DNA from: Acidobacteriota bacterium
Lineage (GTDB): Bacteria; Acidobacteriota; Terriglobia; Terriglobales; Acidobacteriaceae
Length of the DNA: 64,000 nucleotides
Direction of reading: 5' to 3'
NCBI GenBank assembly: GCA_018268895.1
Contig: JAFDVP010000007.1
Span: 930,001 to 994,000 of the forward strand
Position numbers and translations under genes: made by a program. Of the stretch, positions 29,097 to 38,100 are shown in pieces. The first letter of the stretch is position 1. The number at the start of each line of letters is the position of its first letter. The notes below the pieces were generated by a model. That model did not search any database and had not been told where the DNA came from. It saw nothing but the letters and a program-made list of their open reading frames with translations.

Positions 29097-29894
29097 CTAG
29101 CCGTGCGCCTGCTTGCGGAGCGCTTCGAGGAAGGAGACAGCGTTGAGTGCTCCGGTCGGTTCATCCTCGTGTTTGAAGTAGATGTACGTATCGCGGTCCT
29201 TCGCCAGGGCAGAGAAGCGCGCAGCGAATGACTCAATCTCAGCCTGTGTGTAGGCTCCCGTGCGACGCAGGCGGAAACTGGTGTGAGTGGAGGCAGTGTG
29301 TACTTCAGGTGTGGCAAGACCGTCGCTCTCGGCGATACAAAGCGCGGCATTATTTGCGCGCATCACATCGTAGATCTCGCCTGTGAACCAGGACTCGTGG
29401 CGGAACTCGAACGCGATGGCGGGCGCTCCCGCAGCACGCAAAGCGGGAGTAGCGAGGAAGGCAGTCAAGCGAGTAACGTCCGCCTTCATGTTCGGTGGAA
29501 GCTGGAAGAGCAGCAGGCCGAGCTTGCCCGCCTGGCGTACAGGTTCCAGGGCAGAGACAAAGTAAGCTACGTCTGCCTCGACGTTTGCCAGCCTCTTGAT
29601 GTGGGTGATGCGTTGCGGAGCCTTGAAGCTGAAACGAAAAAAGTCAGGCGTCGCGGCGAGCCAGTTCTCGAGCATCGTCGCCGTCGGAAGGGCGCGAAAG
29701 GTGTAGTTCACCTCAACAGAGCTGAGTTGTGTGGCGTAGAACTCGAGGAATCGTTTGGTAGGAAGCTTGTCGGGATAAAACGCGGGTTTCCAGGTGGGAT
29801 ATGCCCAACCTGAAGTCCCGCCAAAGATGCGTGTAGAGGCAGCTGCCTGTGCTGTTACTGAATCGGGAAGTGCGGCTTGGGGGGCGCGGGGCAC
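29097..29894 (-). CDS. DUF72 (YecE-like) protein
   Basis: A 265-residue TIM-barrel protein. TRIFGGTSGWAYPTWKPAFY is the DUF72 start. LSSVEVNYTFRALPTATML, FKAPQRITHIKRL, LLFQLPPNMKADV, AFEFRHESWFTGEIYD and DTYIYFKHEDEPTGALNA follow in family order. The biochemical role is unknown; conserved Glu, Arg and His at barrel strand ends hint at an enzyme. The N-terminal 20 residues precede the domain, so the start may be slightly further in. First gene of the DUF72-YheT-unknown set. Confidence 0.88.
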   Translation of the reverse strand: MPRAPQAALPDSVTAQAAASTRIFGGTSGWAYPTWKPAFYPDKLPTKRFLEFYATQLSSVEVNYTFRALPTATMLENWLAATPDFFRFSFKAPQRITHIKRLANVEADVAYFVSALEPVRQAGKLGLLLFQLPPNMKADVTRLTAFLATPALRAAGAPAIAFEFRHESWFTGEIYDVMRANNAALCIAESDGLATPEVHTASTHTSFRLRRTGAYTQAEIESFAARFSALAKDRDTYIYFKHEDEPTGALNAVSFLEALRKQAHG

Positions 29895-29937
29895 GAAAGG
29901 GTTCCGCTGGGGTGCTCGGTGGAGTCGTAAGGATGTT

Positions 29938-30013
29938 TGGGGCGGCTAGTGGGGTTCGAACCCACGACATCCGCTGCCACAGAGCGGCGTTCTGCCACTG
30001 AACTATAGCCGCC
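29938..30013 (-). tRNA. tRNA-His (GTG)
   Basis: Minus-strand cloverleaf with an 8-bp acceptor typical of tRNA-His (GGCGGCTA/TAGCCGCC, including the encoded G-1), anticodon stem CCGCT/AGCGG with loop CTGTGGC (anticodon GTG), T arm GTGGGTTCGAACCCCAC, and encoded CCA. Confidence 0.97.
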
Positions 30014-30086
30014 GTATGACTTAAATTGTAGCATCATAGCGAGGTTTGCGGAGAAATTGTCCCCCCGCCCCGGAACGGATACAGGA

Positions 30087-30626
30087 ATGCAGCCTCCCGC
30101 CCAGCCCGAGATACTCTCCCCCCGTGTGCGTCGCGCTCGCGGGATATTCGACGATGAGAATCTCGACATTCTGTCGCATGTGCTCGATGACTTTATCAGG
30201 ATTCCCGGCACCTCCATTCGCTTTGGACTCGATGGCATCGTTGGCGTTGTTCCGGGGATTGGGGATGTCATCGGTGGGATCGCATCGTGCATCATCATTC
30301 TCGCCGCGTGGATCCGCGGTGTGCCCTATGTCACCGTGGCGCGCATGGTCGCCAATGTGGGCATCGAGGTTGTGGTGGGATCAATCCCCATTGTAGGAGA
30401 TATGTTCGACATCGCATGGCGCGCCAACCGGCGAAACTACGCGTTGCTGACCGGAAGCTTGTATGAACCAAGAAAACACAGCATCCAGAGCTGGATATTC
30501 CTGGGCGTTCTCTGTACGTTGCTCTTCGCGATCATGTTGCTTCCGATGCTGCTGTTAGCCTGGCTGGCAAATGGGTTGATGCACCAGCTCTTTGGAGTCA
30601 ATGTCCAGTTCCACACCTGGTTTTAG
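30087..30626 (+). CDS. DUF4112 membrane protein
   Basis: A 179-residue membrane protein. IPGTSIRFGLDGIVGVVPGI then GDVIGG is the DUF4112 signature, followed by a helix (ASCIIILAAWIRG), a second conserved segment (GSIPIVGDMFDIAWRANRRN) and a C-terminal pair of helices (WIFLGVLCTLLFAIMLLPML). Function unknown. The ATG at 30087 was taken. A TTG at 30057 would add ten residues. The gene ends 35 bases before tRNA-Pro. The serine recombinase frame on the other strand reaches into its last codons. Confidence 0.85.
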   Translation: MQPPAQPEILSPRVRRARGIFDDENLDILSHVLDDFIRIPGTSIRFGLDGIVGVVPGIGDVIGGIASCIIILAAWIRGVPYVTVARMVANVGIEVVVGSIPIVGDMFDIAWRANRRNYALLTGSLYEPRKHSIQSWIFLGVLCTLLFAIMLLPMLLLAWLANGLMHQLFGVNVQFHTWF

Positions 30627-32157
30627 GCCCGTCGCTGGAGATGCGATAAACTGAAGTCAGTCGGGGCGTAGCGCAGCCTGGTAGCGCATCTGCTTTGGGA
30701 GCAGAGGGTCGGGGGTTCGAATCCCTCCGCCCCGACCATTCTTCCAATTTGGCCCTTTTGAAGATGATGTCGAAGGGCTTTCTGTATGTGGGCATTACAC
30801 TTACGGCGTCAACGGCGCAGTTCGAAAATAGCATTCTGAGCAATTTGGCTTTTTCGGCGGAATCCTGCGAAACATACAGTAAATAGGCCTTATTTGCGAG
30901 TTCGAAAATCTTTTGCGCGTCTAAGGCCCGGTCGCCGGTTTCGGCGTTATTCAGGCCGTCCATTGCCATTCTGACCTGCTGCTCTTCCATCCGCCAGTCG
31001 CTCATCTTCCGTTCCCAGAAGTCTTCCGGGATTTTTCCGTCGAGCTTATCCGCATAGGCCCCGTCCAGCCGCTTACGGATAGCAACCAATCGAGCCTCAA
31101 GGCGCGACTGCTCTGCGTTTGCTCTGCTGGCGGCCTGCTGCTTGTCTTTGCTTAGCGTCGAAACGATGCGAGAGACGACTTCCTGCGGCACCTGGAGGCC
31201 CTTCAGCGGCTCTCCCAGGCGTTGGGCAAGGTCTTCCTCCCTGAAACGCGGCAGGTCGCACTTGCCGCGATGCCCCGTGCAGCGGTAATAAACGTATTTT
31301 TGCTTCTGAATATCGCCTGTGACCATACAGCCGTCATAGGCGCACTGCATGAGTCCACGGAAGGCAATTTCGCGCTTGGAATACTTCGGCCTGTTGTGGC
31401 CTGTGAGGACAGCTTGCACACGCTCGAATAGTTCAGTCTTTACGAATACCGGATGTGTGCCGGGATACCTTTCCCCTCGCCAAAGAAACGTACCGATGTA
31501 GAAGCGGTTCGTGAGAATACGATGGATGTTTGCGCGGCTAATCGTCTTACCCGTCTCGATACGTATCTTTTTAGCTATCGTCGTGAGCGTGTGTGCGCCA
31601 GTCGCGTACCACTCAAACATCCGCTGCACCGTAATGGAATCTTCAGGATCGATTTCGATGGTGCGTTCCGCTTTGTTATTCCTATAGCCGAATGGAGCAT
31701 GGCCGGGAAAGATACCTTGAGATGCTTTCTCGTGCATACCTTTCTTCACCTCTTCGCGCAGGTTATTCGAATAATGGCGCGCCATCACGAGGTTGAAACC
31801 GTAGACAAGCGTTGCTTGTGATTTCGAATCCTTCGAGATGACCTGTCCTTCTTTTACGAAATGGACTTGAATGTCGAGGTCTTCCAGTGTCACGGCGTCG
31901 TGGAAGTTGCGAGAAATCCGGTCTGTCTTCTCGACCAGCAAAATGCGGCATGTGCGGTTGCGCTTAAAGAACTCCACCAGCTTGGCAAACTGCTTGCGGC
32001 CTTTTTCCTTTGCCGTCTGCACATCCTCGAACGCTTGCACGATACGCAATCCGTTTCGTTGCGCGTATTCGCGCAGCAGCTTGGACTGCGCATCGAGAGA
32101 ATATCCATCCTGCTGTTCGCGGCTGGATACGCGAGTGTAGATCACGGCTTCAGTCAT
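30598..32157 (-). CDS. Large serine recombinase (integrase) of the island
   Basis: About 519 residues. The resolvase domain starts MTEAVIYTRVSSREQQDGYS, with catalytic Ser about 11 in YTRVSS. LVEKTDRISRNFHDAV follows, then the recombinase domain (GHAPFGYRNNKAERTIEIDP) and a zinc ribbon (CAYDGCMVTGDI, YYRCTGHRGKCDLP). A coiled coil (ADKLDGKIPEDFWERKMSDW) comes before the end. Such enzymes catalyse directional integration and excision. The last 46 or so residues (WSGRRDSNPRPSAPKADALP onward) are encoded by the antisense of tRNA-Pro and flanking chromosome, so integration probably replaced the native tail. ATG overlaps the upstream small gene (ATGA). Confidence 0.92.
   Translation of the reverse strand: MTEAVIYTRVSSREQQDGYSLDAQSKLLREYAQRNGLRIVQAFEDVQTAKEKGRKQFAKLVEFFKRNRTCRILLVEKTDRISRNFHDAVTLEDLDIQVHFVKEGQVISKDSKSQATLVYGFNLVMARHYSNNLREEVKKGMHEKASQGIFPGHAPFGYRNNKAERTIEIDPEDSITVQRMFEWYATGAHTLTTIAKKIRIETGKTISRANIHRILTNRFYIGTFLWRGERYPGTHPVFVKTELFERVQAVLTGHNRPKYSKREIAFRGLMQCAYDGCMVTGDIQKQKYVYYRCTGHRGKCDLPRFREEDLAQRLGEPLKGLQVPQEVVSRIVSTLSKDKQQAASRANAEQSRLEARLVAIRKRLDGAYADKLDGKIPEDFWERKMSDWRMEEQQVRMAMDGLNNAETGDRALDAQKIFELANKAYLLYVSQDSAEKAKLLRMLFSNCAVDAVSVMPTYRKPFDIIFKRAKLEEWSGRRDSNPRPSAPKADALPGCATPRLTSVYRISSDGPKTRCGTGH
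30662..30738 (+). tRNA. tRNA-Pro (TGG), island integration site
   Basis: Cloverleaf: acceptor CGGGGCG/CGCCCCG, anticodon stem TCTGC/GCAGA with loop TTTGGGA (anticodon TGG), T arm GGGGGTTCGAATCCCTC, encoded CCA. It remains intact at the left border of the island, whose recombinase gene reads across it on the other strand. Confidence 0.97.
30732..30740. other. Candidate left attachment core
   Basis: CCGACCATT, made of the tRNA-Pro 3' terminus and the two next bases. Identical to 41208-41216. Serine recombinases need only a very short identical core, so a 9-base repeat is compatible. Confidence 0.4.
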
Positions 32158-32336
32158 GACAATGGCTCCTTTGATTTGTCCGCCTTTTGCTTGGCCCATC
32201 GCACTTGAACAGCTTTTCGTGCCATTTCGCTCCGCTGCTTGGCTGTGAGGCTTTGAGCACGCTTGAGGCCGCCAATTCGACCTTGTTGCCGAAAAAACTC
32301 CAATGCAGCCTTCGGAAATTTGCTTCGTTTCACCAT
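32154..32336 (-). CDS. Small basic protein preceding the recombinase
   Basis: A 60-residue protein, MVKRSKFPKAALEFFRQQGR, then IGGLKRAQSLTAKQRSEMAR and KAVQVRWAKQK. The GG-x-x-RA-x-x-LT-x-x-x-R-S-E-x-A-R-K-A pattern is shared by many small bacterial and plasmid proteins of unknown role, thought to bind nucleic acid. Its stop overlaps the recombinase start (ATGA), so the two are translationally coupled. It starts two bases after the Rep-like gene's stop, so all three form one transcript. Confidence 0.7.
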   Translation of the reverse strand: MVKRSKFPKAALEFFRQQGRIGGLKRAQSLTAKQRSEMARKAVQVRWAKQKADKSKEPLS

Positions 32337-32338
32337 GC

Positions 32339-33427
32339 CTAGGGGGTTAGTATATCCTGACTCGCAGATAATCCGACTTGCTGACGCTCAATGGAGCGAA
32401 CGTAGGAGTCCAATATCTCTGCTGCTGTGATCGGTGGACGTTCGGACGGCAATATCTTCAATAACGAATCTAGTACACGTTTGCCATTTCCATTTCCATG
32501 CTTCTGAACAAACGAAAAGGCTTGTTGAGCATCACCACACGCATTCCATAAGGCATTCAAGCCATAGGCGGCAAGCCAGTCGCGTATCGAGACGCCTTTT
32601 GGTGGACTTTCAAAGGAACGAATCTTCGTCGACGGCATGATAGTCATGGATGCGTATGGATTGAAAAGATGAGCGCGACGGAGGTCTCCGAAAAGGCGCA
32701 ATTCCTTCGGAAACCTTGAACCACTGATCTGCCGCTCGATGCGTGTGAGGGTTAGGCCCTGGCCGTGCTCAATGCCTTCGTTTTTCAAAAATTCTTCAAA
32801 CGTTGGATAGTACCGTGATCCGTAATAGCGTTGTTCTTCCGACATTTCAAGGCGTTGCATCTGCTTATTGAACCGCTCACAGCTCTGTTTTAGCTTGAGC
32901 CATTGCTTATAAAGTTCCTTAATCTTGTTGTAAATCCTTACGAAGTTCGGCCTGCGTCCGGCGTAGAACGTCTGCGCATCCGCAGTTCCCATCGCTGTAA
33001 ACTCCATTTCAGTCTCAAACGATTTTTCGATTCGACTCGAAAATCGCTTGTATTTGAATCGAGCTAAATCGCGGAACACATGAACCGGCACGCCAGAAAT
33101 GTCTGAAGCAAGATCGAGCCGCATTAACTCACATTGAAACGGGTCGATGTCGAAGACTCGCCTGATGATTTGCGCCATCTCAAGGATTGTCTTCTTGCCA
33201 GCATCGATGATTTCCAGTTTGCTGCTAGCCCTCCCGTTCTTCCCTCGGTAGTTGAGGTGCAATATCGCATCGATATTGTGGGTTTCGCGCAGGCTTCCTA
33301 CAAAGGAATAGAACCTTGAGGGATGAAACGGTGCCACTTGGCCACGTCGAAGCTGCTTCCCGATTTCTTCCATTTCTGTTGAAAAGGGTGTGCCCCAGGC
33401 AATCCGAACGTCGGTCTTATCGATCAT
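32339..33427 (-). CDS. Possible phage/plasmid replication initiation protein
   Basis: A 362-residue soluble protein. It contains CELMRLDLASDISGVPVHVF, then QTFYAGRRPNFVRIYNKIKE, LTRIERQISGSRFPKELRLF, and a helical C-terminus. The order of an LD-x-A-x-D segment, an RIYNK segment and an RIE-x-Q segment resembles phage gene II/X and plasmid rolling-circle replication initiators, which nick origin DNA through a Tyr. Tyr in FVRIYNKI is a candidate but not proven. The ATG follows AAGGAA. First gene of a three-gene transcript with the small basic protein and the recombinase. A 12-bp hairpin lies about 65 bases upstream. Confidence 0.5.
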   Translation of the reverse strand: MIDKTDVRIAWGTPFSTEMEEIGKQLRRGQVAPFHPSRFYSFVGSLRETHNIDAILHLNYRGKNGRASSKLEIIDAGKKTILEMAQIIRRVFDIDPFQCELMRLDLASDISGVPVHVFRDLARFKYKRFSSRIEKSFETEMEFTAMGTADAQTFYAGRRPNFVRIYNKIKELYKQWLKLKQSCERFNKQMQRLEMSEEQRYYGSRYYPTFEEFLKNEGIEHGQGLTLTRIERQISGSRFPKELRLFGDLRRAHLFNPYASMTIMPSTKIRSFESPPKGVSIRDWLAAYGLNALWNACGDAQQAFSFVQKHGNGNGKRVLDSLLKILPSERPPITAAEILDSYVRSIERQQVGLSASQDILTP

Positions 33428-33490
33428 TCGATTTCCTTCGTGGAGGGCGGGAAGAAAATCAGAAGAGTCGAGGATCGCGTAAATTTACGT

Positions 33491-33523
33491 GAGTTGCAGG
33501 CTATTAGACACAGCCTGCAACTC
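33491..33523. repeat. 12-bp perfect hairpin upstream of the Rep-like gene
   Basis: GAGTTGCAGGCT / AGCCTGCAACTC with a 9-base loop ATTAGACAC. It lies between the Rep-like gene start and the next genes, where a nick site or operator would be expected. Two 8-bp hairpins follow at 33645-33681 (ACAGCGCC/GGCGCTGT and TTGAGGGC/GCCCTCAA). Confidence 0.55.
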
Positions 33524-33544
33524 AGCAGCGCCGGAAAATCGCCG

Positions 33545-33829
33545 CTACATGACCGGAGAGTCATTGCGCCTCCGGTCCCATGCGTCCAGCAGGAGAAAGA
33601 ATTCGATCAATCTTTGGGTATCGTCGTCTTGGGATGGGGAAGGCACAGCGCCTGCGGCGCTGTTGAGGGCTTCGCCCTCAAACTCCCACCCCCTTTTAGG
33701 CTGAACAGGAGAGAGCCTCCGGCTTTCGACCGGCGGTTGTAGACCTGTAGGCTGGTTCAGCACCGGCGCGGAGGGGGCAACCGCGTTCCCGGAATTTACC
33801 TCAGCCGCATTCCGCTCTCTCCTGCTCAT
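33545..33829 (-). CDS. Possible small gene upstream of the Rep-like gene
   Basis: A possible 94-residue protein starting MSRRERNAAEVNSG, with a Pro/Ala-rich middle and an amphipathic end DTQRLIEFFLLLDAWDRRRN. The helix LIEFFLLLDAWDRR looks like genuine protein, and the strand matches the Rep-like gene. Against it, there is no ribosome site, and the middle (EFEGEALNSAAGAVPSP) is encoded by the palindromes at 33645-33681. Upstream bases to 33933 show nothing more. Confidence 0.3.
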   Translation of the reverse strand: MSRRERNAAEVNSGNAVAPSAPVLNQPTGLQPPVESRRLSPVQPKRGWEFEGEALNSAAGAVPSPSQDDDTQRLIEFFLLLDAWDRRRNDSPVM

Positions 33830-33933
33830 GGAGAGAAGAATCTTGGATTCTGTCCGCCACAATAAGCCCCTAAAACATTGCGGCTGCATCCGCCATAATG
33901 GGTGGGGGATAGATTTGGCGGAGGATTTAGGCT

Positions 33934-34470
33934 TTGAAACCTGAGACGCGGGACCGGCTCCTGGCCGCAATCGACAATGCCTTTGCCAGACTTACGCAGT
34001 TTTCAACGATTGAAAGCGTGGCCCAATGGCTCTGGGAGTTTTCGGGACGAGTGCATCGGAAGATGGAGCATGTTCGTACAAGAGAACAGATCACCGCGCT
34101 TCTCGACGATGAACCCGAACCATCCGTATCGAAGCTATGGGCCTTTGAATCCGTTCTGCAATACGCGCCATTCCTGCTCAACCGGCTTGTCAGGAAGATC
34201 GCCAAAGATGCGACGAAAGGGCTTCCTGGAAGTCCTTCAGGCCCTAAACCGGTAGTGGACGACTCACAAAAACAGGCCATCTGCCACTACATCGGCGGTC
34301 TCTATGCTGCCGGGGTCTCACTAACTGACGCGCAAAAGCGCGCGGCGATGAGATGGGGAATCAGTTTACGCAGCGTTCAACGAATCTGGGCCGAACGAGG
34401 TGGTGAAGCCAAGATGTCCATTGAAGACGCCGAATATGCAGTCAACGACTGGTGGCAATCACTTGAATAG
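33934..34470 (+). CDS. Island protein with a helix-turn-helix-like C-terminus
   Basis: A 178-residue soluble protein with a TTG start after GGAGGATTTAGGC. The N-terminal two thirds are helical (LLAAIDNAFARLTQFSTIES, VLQYAPFLLNRLVRKIAKDA). LTDAQKRAAMRWGISLRSVQ then RIWAER near residue 130 looks like a helix-turn-helix of the recombinase or transposase-accessory type. No named family recognised. It faces away from the Rep-like operon, which it could regulate. The neighbouring transposase remnant suggests it may be cargo of the island. Confidence 0.6.
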   Translation: MKPETRDRLLAAIDNAFARLTQFSTIESVAQWLWEFSGRVHRKMEHVRTREQITALLDDEPEPSVSKLWAFESVLQYAPFLLNRLVRKIAKDATKGLPGSPSGPKPVVDDSQKQAICHYIGGLYAAGVSLTDAQKRAAMRWGISLRSVQRIWAERGGEAKMSIEDAEYAVNDWWQSLE

Positions 34471-34549
34471 TAGTTCTTGCCTCTAAAGCGTAGCGAATAG
34501 TTGAACCGCTCATGAGGGCTGAGAGTAAAAATGCGGTTCGAGCTTTCGC

Positions 34550-34745
34550 TCGAATGTCCCAATCAGACCGCTCTCCGGGAATGGGCTTATGCCGAACACT
34601 GGTCCAGCTCAGAGGAAAGAGAATGACCAACTCCAGCCATGGGTCGACTTCTACAACCTCCATCGACCCCATGCTAGCCTCAACCAAATGCCGCCAAGCA
34701 GCAGACTCGGCAATGGAACAACCTCTTGACCTTCTACAGCCACCC
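34550..34745 (+). pseudogene. Degenerate IS481-type transposase C-terminus
   Basis: The plus strand reads QTALREWAYAEHWSSSEERE, stops, then after a one-base shift reads DQLQPWVDFYNLHRPHASLN followed by QMPPSSRLGN; a further shift gives NNLLTFYS. This is the usual end of IS481/IS3-group DDE transposases (REWAY..., W..FYN..RPH..L...PP..RL...NN). The last catalytic Glu region is lost and no terminal repeats are seen, so it is a dead fragment. The rest of 34471-34818 holds only a hairpin (GGGCCACC/GGTGGCCC, 34773-34794), perhaps a terminator for the gene at 34819. Confidence 0.75.
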
Positions 34746-34818
34746 AGAGGGATTGGTTGGGTTTTGATGTATGGGCCACCCGCCCAGGTGGCCCGATCCC
34801 CTTGTTAATAGCCTATTG

Positions 34819-35109
34819 TTACTGGTGATGAAATCGTGCAAGAAGAGTCCACGCCCAATACAGGGCAAGCAGCGTCCATAGCCAATAATTTGTGGGTCTC
34901 TTTAAGTTACCTCCATTGCTTTCAGTACGGAGAAGTCGTCTTTTTCGTCTGATGAGCAGCACGTTTGCAAGAGCAAAGAAACCGCCACTAATAATTAAAA
35001 ACGAAAGAAGAGACGTGCTTCTGGGTACTGTAAACGCTGCAAGCACGATACCGGCTAACAAGCCAAGCTCAACCAACACAAACGTTGAAGTTTTCATTCC
35101 TTCCGCCAT
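34819..35109 (-). CDS. Small membrane protein after the RHS gene, candidate immunity protein
   Basis: A 96-residue protein with three hydrophobic helices: FVLVELGLLAGIVLAAFTV, LLSFLIISGGFFALANVLLI and WLWTLLALYWAWTLLARFHH. A basic loop RRKRRLLRTE lies between the second and third. AAAGGAG precedes the ATG. It is 27 bases after the RHS stop on the same strand, the position where polymorphic toxins keep their immunity gene. A membrane immunity protein would suit a toxin acting on membranes. No named immunity family is recognised, so the role is inferred from position and topology only. Confidence 0.6.
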   Translation of the reverse strand: MAEGMKTSTFVLVELGLLAGIVLAAFTVPRSTSLLSFLIISGGFFALANVLLIRRKRRLLRTESNGGNLKRPTNYWLWTLLALYWAWTLLARFHHQ

Positions 35110-35136
35110 CAATCTCCTTTATCTGGCAATCACATT

Positions 35137-38100
35137 TTACGGGCAAGCTCCCGCAACGGAGCAACCTGGAGGTTTGGGTGCTTGCGGGGCCGCTAAATTT
35201 GGCGGACCTGTAATATACGATCCAATTGCTTTAGCGGTGCTCTTTAATGCGTCAACAGCGCCGCCGAGAGACCCCAGTGCTTCGGCTGGATTTCCTACGC
35301 TCTTACCGCTTGCAACTGCGGTAATCGCTTTGCCCGCTGTCACGGCATCGTTGGCATTGCTGCCAGCACTGGCCGAACCCAAAGTTGCCGAAACCAATGC
35401 GGCCAGTGGATTAGTAACGGCAGTGACATGATTTGTCCCTGTATCAACGTCTTTCCCTGTAACTGCACTCATAGAATCTGCCGCAGCATTCACTCCAGCA
35501 CCAGCGACTCCGAGAGCTTTTACGGCGACGTTAGTAGACTGCCCAAGAGTGCGAGCTACTCCCGCCTCAGCTAATACCTCAGGCCCTGCATACGCAACAA
35601 CTGCTACTCCTAAGATAGCTTTAGTTGTCGAGGTTAATGTTGAAGCGAATTGCCGATCGTATGCGGTTTGCCCTCCCGCGAACCGACCAGGATGATCAGT
35701 GAACGAGTTGAAGTCAGATTCACAACAATGACCATCAGCATCAGCATGGCTCAACGGATTGTTGTTTACGTATCCGTACAAGTTCAGGCTCTGCGGATTG
35801 TCGAGTTTCGCATATGGGACCGGTTCAGCTTTGTCGCTCCAGTCAGGGGACATGAACCTACCCATGCTTGAGCCGTAGTACCTGGCCCCGAAGTAGTCGT
35901 TTCCGGATTCTGTATCCCGTTCTTTGCCGGTGAATTTGAAGTGGTTGGATGTGGGGAGTGAAGTCAGTTCCATGCCATAGGGAGAGTAGGTTCCTTTCCA
36001 GACGGGCCATCCTCCAAAGGAAATTTCCAATTGCGCTGTTCCCAAGTGGTCGCCAGCATAAAAGGTTGTCGCATAGTTCATCCCGGAGTCTGTGGGGACA
36101 GTGGTGGAATCGACCGTGAAACTCGGGTTGGTGACATTGGCGGAGTTACTGTAGAAGTCAGCAGCTACCGAGCTTTGGCGGTTATAGAGCGGAACCACCG
36201 TTCCATCGCCGCTGGTAAGAGCCATATCTGCAAACCAAATATCCCAGTCGCCGAGATTTGAGAAGTTCCACGTTCCAAGTCTGAAGGTCTGAACCATGCA
36301 ACCGGCAAATGCCGATAAATCCATGGTGCGCTGTTGCCAAACGTTTTGAGCGCTCCCATAGTTGATTACCTGACCATTTGTATCCACATTGTTGCGATGG
36401 TAGTTGCTGCCGCAGACCCAGAAGAAGATGTCCTGAATTCCGCCTGTAACGTTGCTTTGGTACTGCCGCCAGCTCAGCTTGTCTCCGGCTTTGACCGTGT
36501 AGCCATCCAACTGATGAATAAGCCAGCTTGCCGAAGAGCCTGCCGCCGTGCTCGTTGCCGTGCCGTGCGCGTGCATCGCCATATCGTTTGCATCCACCCT
36601 GGCGATTCTACCGCCATTGGCGTAGATATAGTTTGTCCACGCACCATCCTGATTTCTTTCGGCAAGGACACTTCCACCAAAGGTTACGTAGCCTGTTGAG
36701 CTTCCGTCCGCTCCGTTCTTTCCCATCCTGCTTCCGTCAGGCAGATAGCTGTAGGTCTCGAACGGCGTGGAACTGCTGGCCATGGAGAGGGAGCCGATAC
36801 GGCTTTCGGCGTCATAAGCATATTTGCGGGCTGCGCCATTGGGGTCCATATCGCACATCTGGTTACCGGAGCCGTCAAAAGCTTGCGTGACATAGCTGGC
36901 GCATTGCAGGTTCGATACCTGGTTCGTTCCCGGATCAAAGCTGAAGACCGCAGGCCCATTCACCGCTGCGGGGCTGGAGTTGCCGAACGAATCAATGGAG
37001 AAGTCCTGATAGGCCGCTCCACCGAGAGAGAACCTGCGAATACGGTTCAGGCTGTCGTAAACGAAATCCTGGGTCAAACCCGCATTGAGGTTGTCCTGGA
37101 TTCGCCAGATGTTGCCGTTGTTCGCTGTACCACCGCCCCCGGTGACGCAATTGGAGTAGCAATAAGTGTGCGAGAAGAACGGTGACGTGCCAAGACTCGA
37201 CAGGGTAGAGCCAACAGTGATCGACTGCGGCTGCAACCGGTTGTTTTCCGTGAATGTCTGGATCGCTCCGTTGCCTAGAGTAAAGCTGGCCGGAGTCCCG
37301 TCCGGGTGGTACTGGGCAGATTGCAGATAGCTCTGAGACTGCGGTGTACCTGCAACGTTGACGAGGGCAGACGAGGTGAGCCGTCCGGCAACGTCCCATC
37401 CCTGGCTGATCAGGTATCCGTTCGGGTAGCGAATGTTCACCAGATTGCCCGACAGGTCGTACCAGGCGTTGACCGAATCCAATTGATTCGAGTTGGGTAG
37501 CTTGTAAGTCTCAAGCGTGATGCGGCCCATCTCGTCGTAGCTATATGCCTGACCGAAATCCGAGCCGACGTTCATAGCGGAAAGTCTGCCAAGGGAATTA
37601 TTCGACGTTATTCCGACAGTCGATAAAGCCGTTCCATCGGCCATCTTGCCATCGTAACCAAATGTCGCCGTCGGCGTACCATCACTGTATGACTTTTGCG
37701 TCAAGCGATTGAGCGCATCGTAGCTATAGCTCGTAAGAACTCCACGGCCATCCGTCTTGTGAAGCACATTGCCGTTGGCATCGTAGTCAGGATTGCAGTT
37801 TTTAGGCCCGCCGATGTCTGGATTGGAGCCATATCCGTAACAAATCCATCCAGACTCCGGGTTGTAAGTCTGGTCTAGCCGTGAAAGCCAGTCGTAAAAG
37901 AAGTAACGGTTCCTGGCAGTCTCGCCGATCAAACCGGGCTGTGTCACCGAAGCAAGATCGCCTCTCGCCGTATAGGTGTAGTTTGTTGCAGCGCCATTCG
38001 GCTCGACCACTTGGATCAACCTTCCAAGACCGTCAACGGTACGCTGCCAGGAGTTTGTTGCCTCATCGGTCGTTGTTGTCACATTGCCGGAATAATTGAT

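Noticed and set aside
30598..30737. C-terminal domain of the recombinase beyond LEEW as a functional domain
   Set aside because: It is the translation of tRNA-Pro antisense and flanking DNA, not a conserved domain.
34773..34794. GGGCCACC/GGTGGCCC hairpin as a certain terminator for the small membrane protein
   Set aside because: No T-tract follows on the minus strand; mentioned only as possible.
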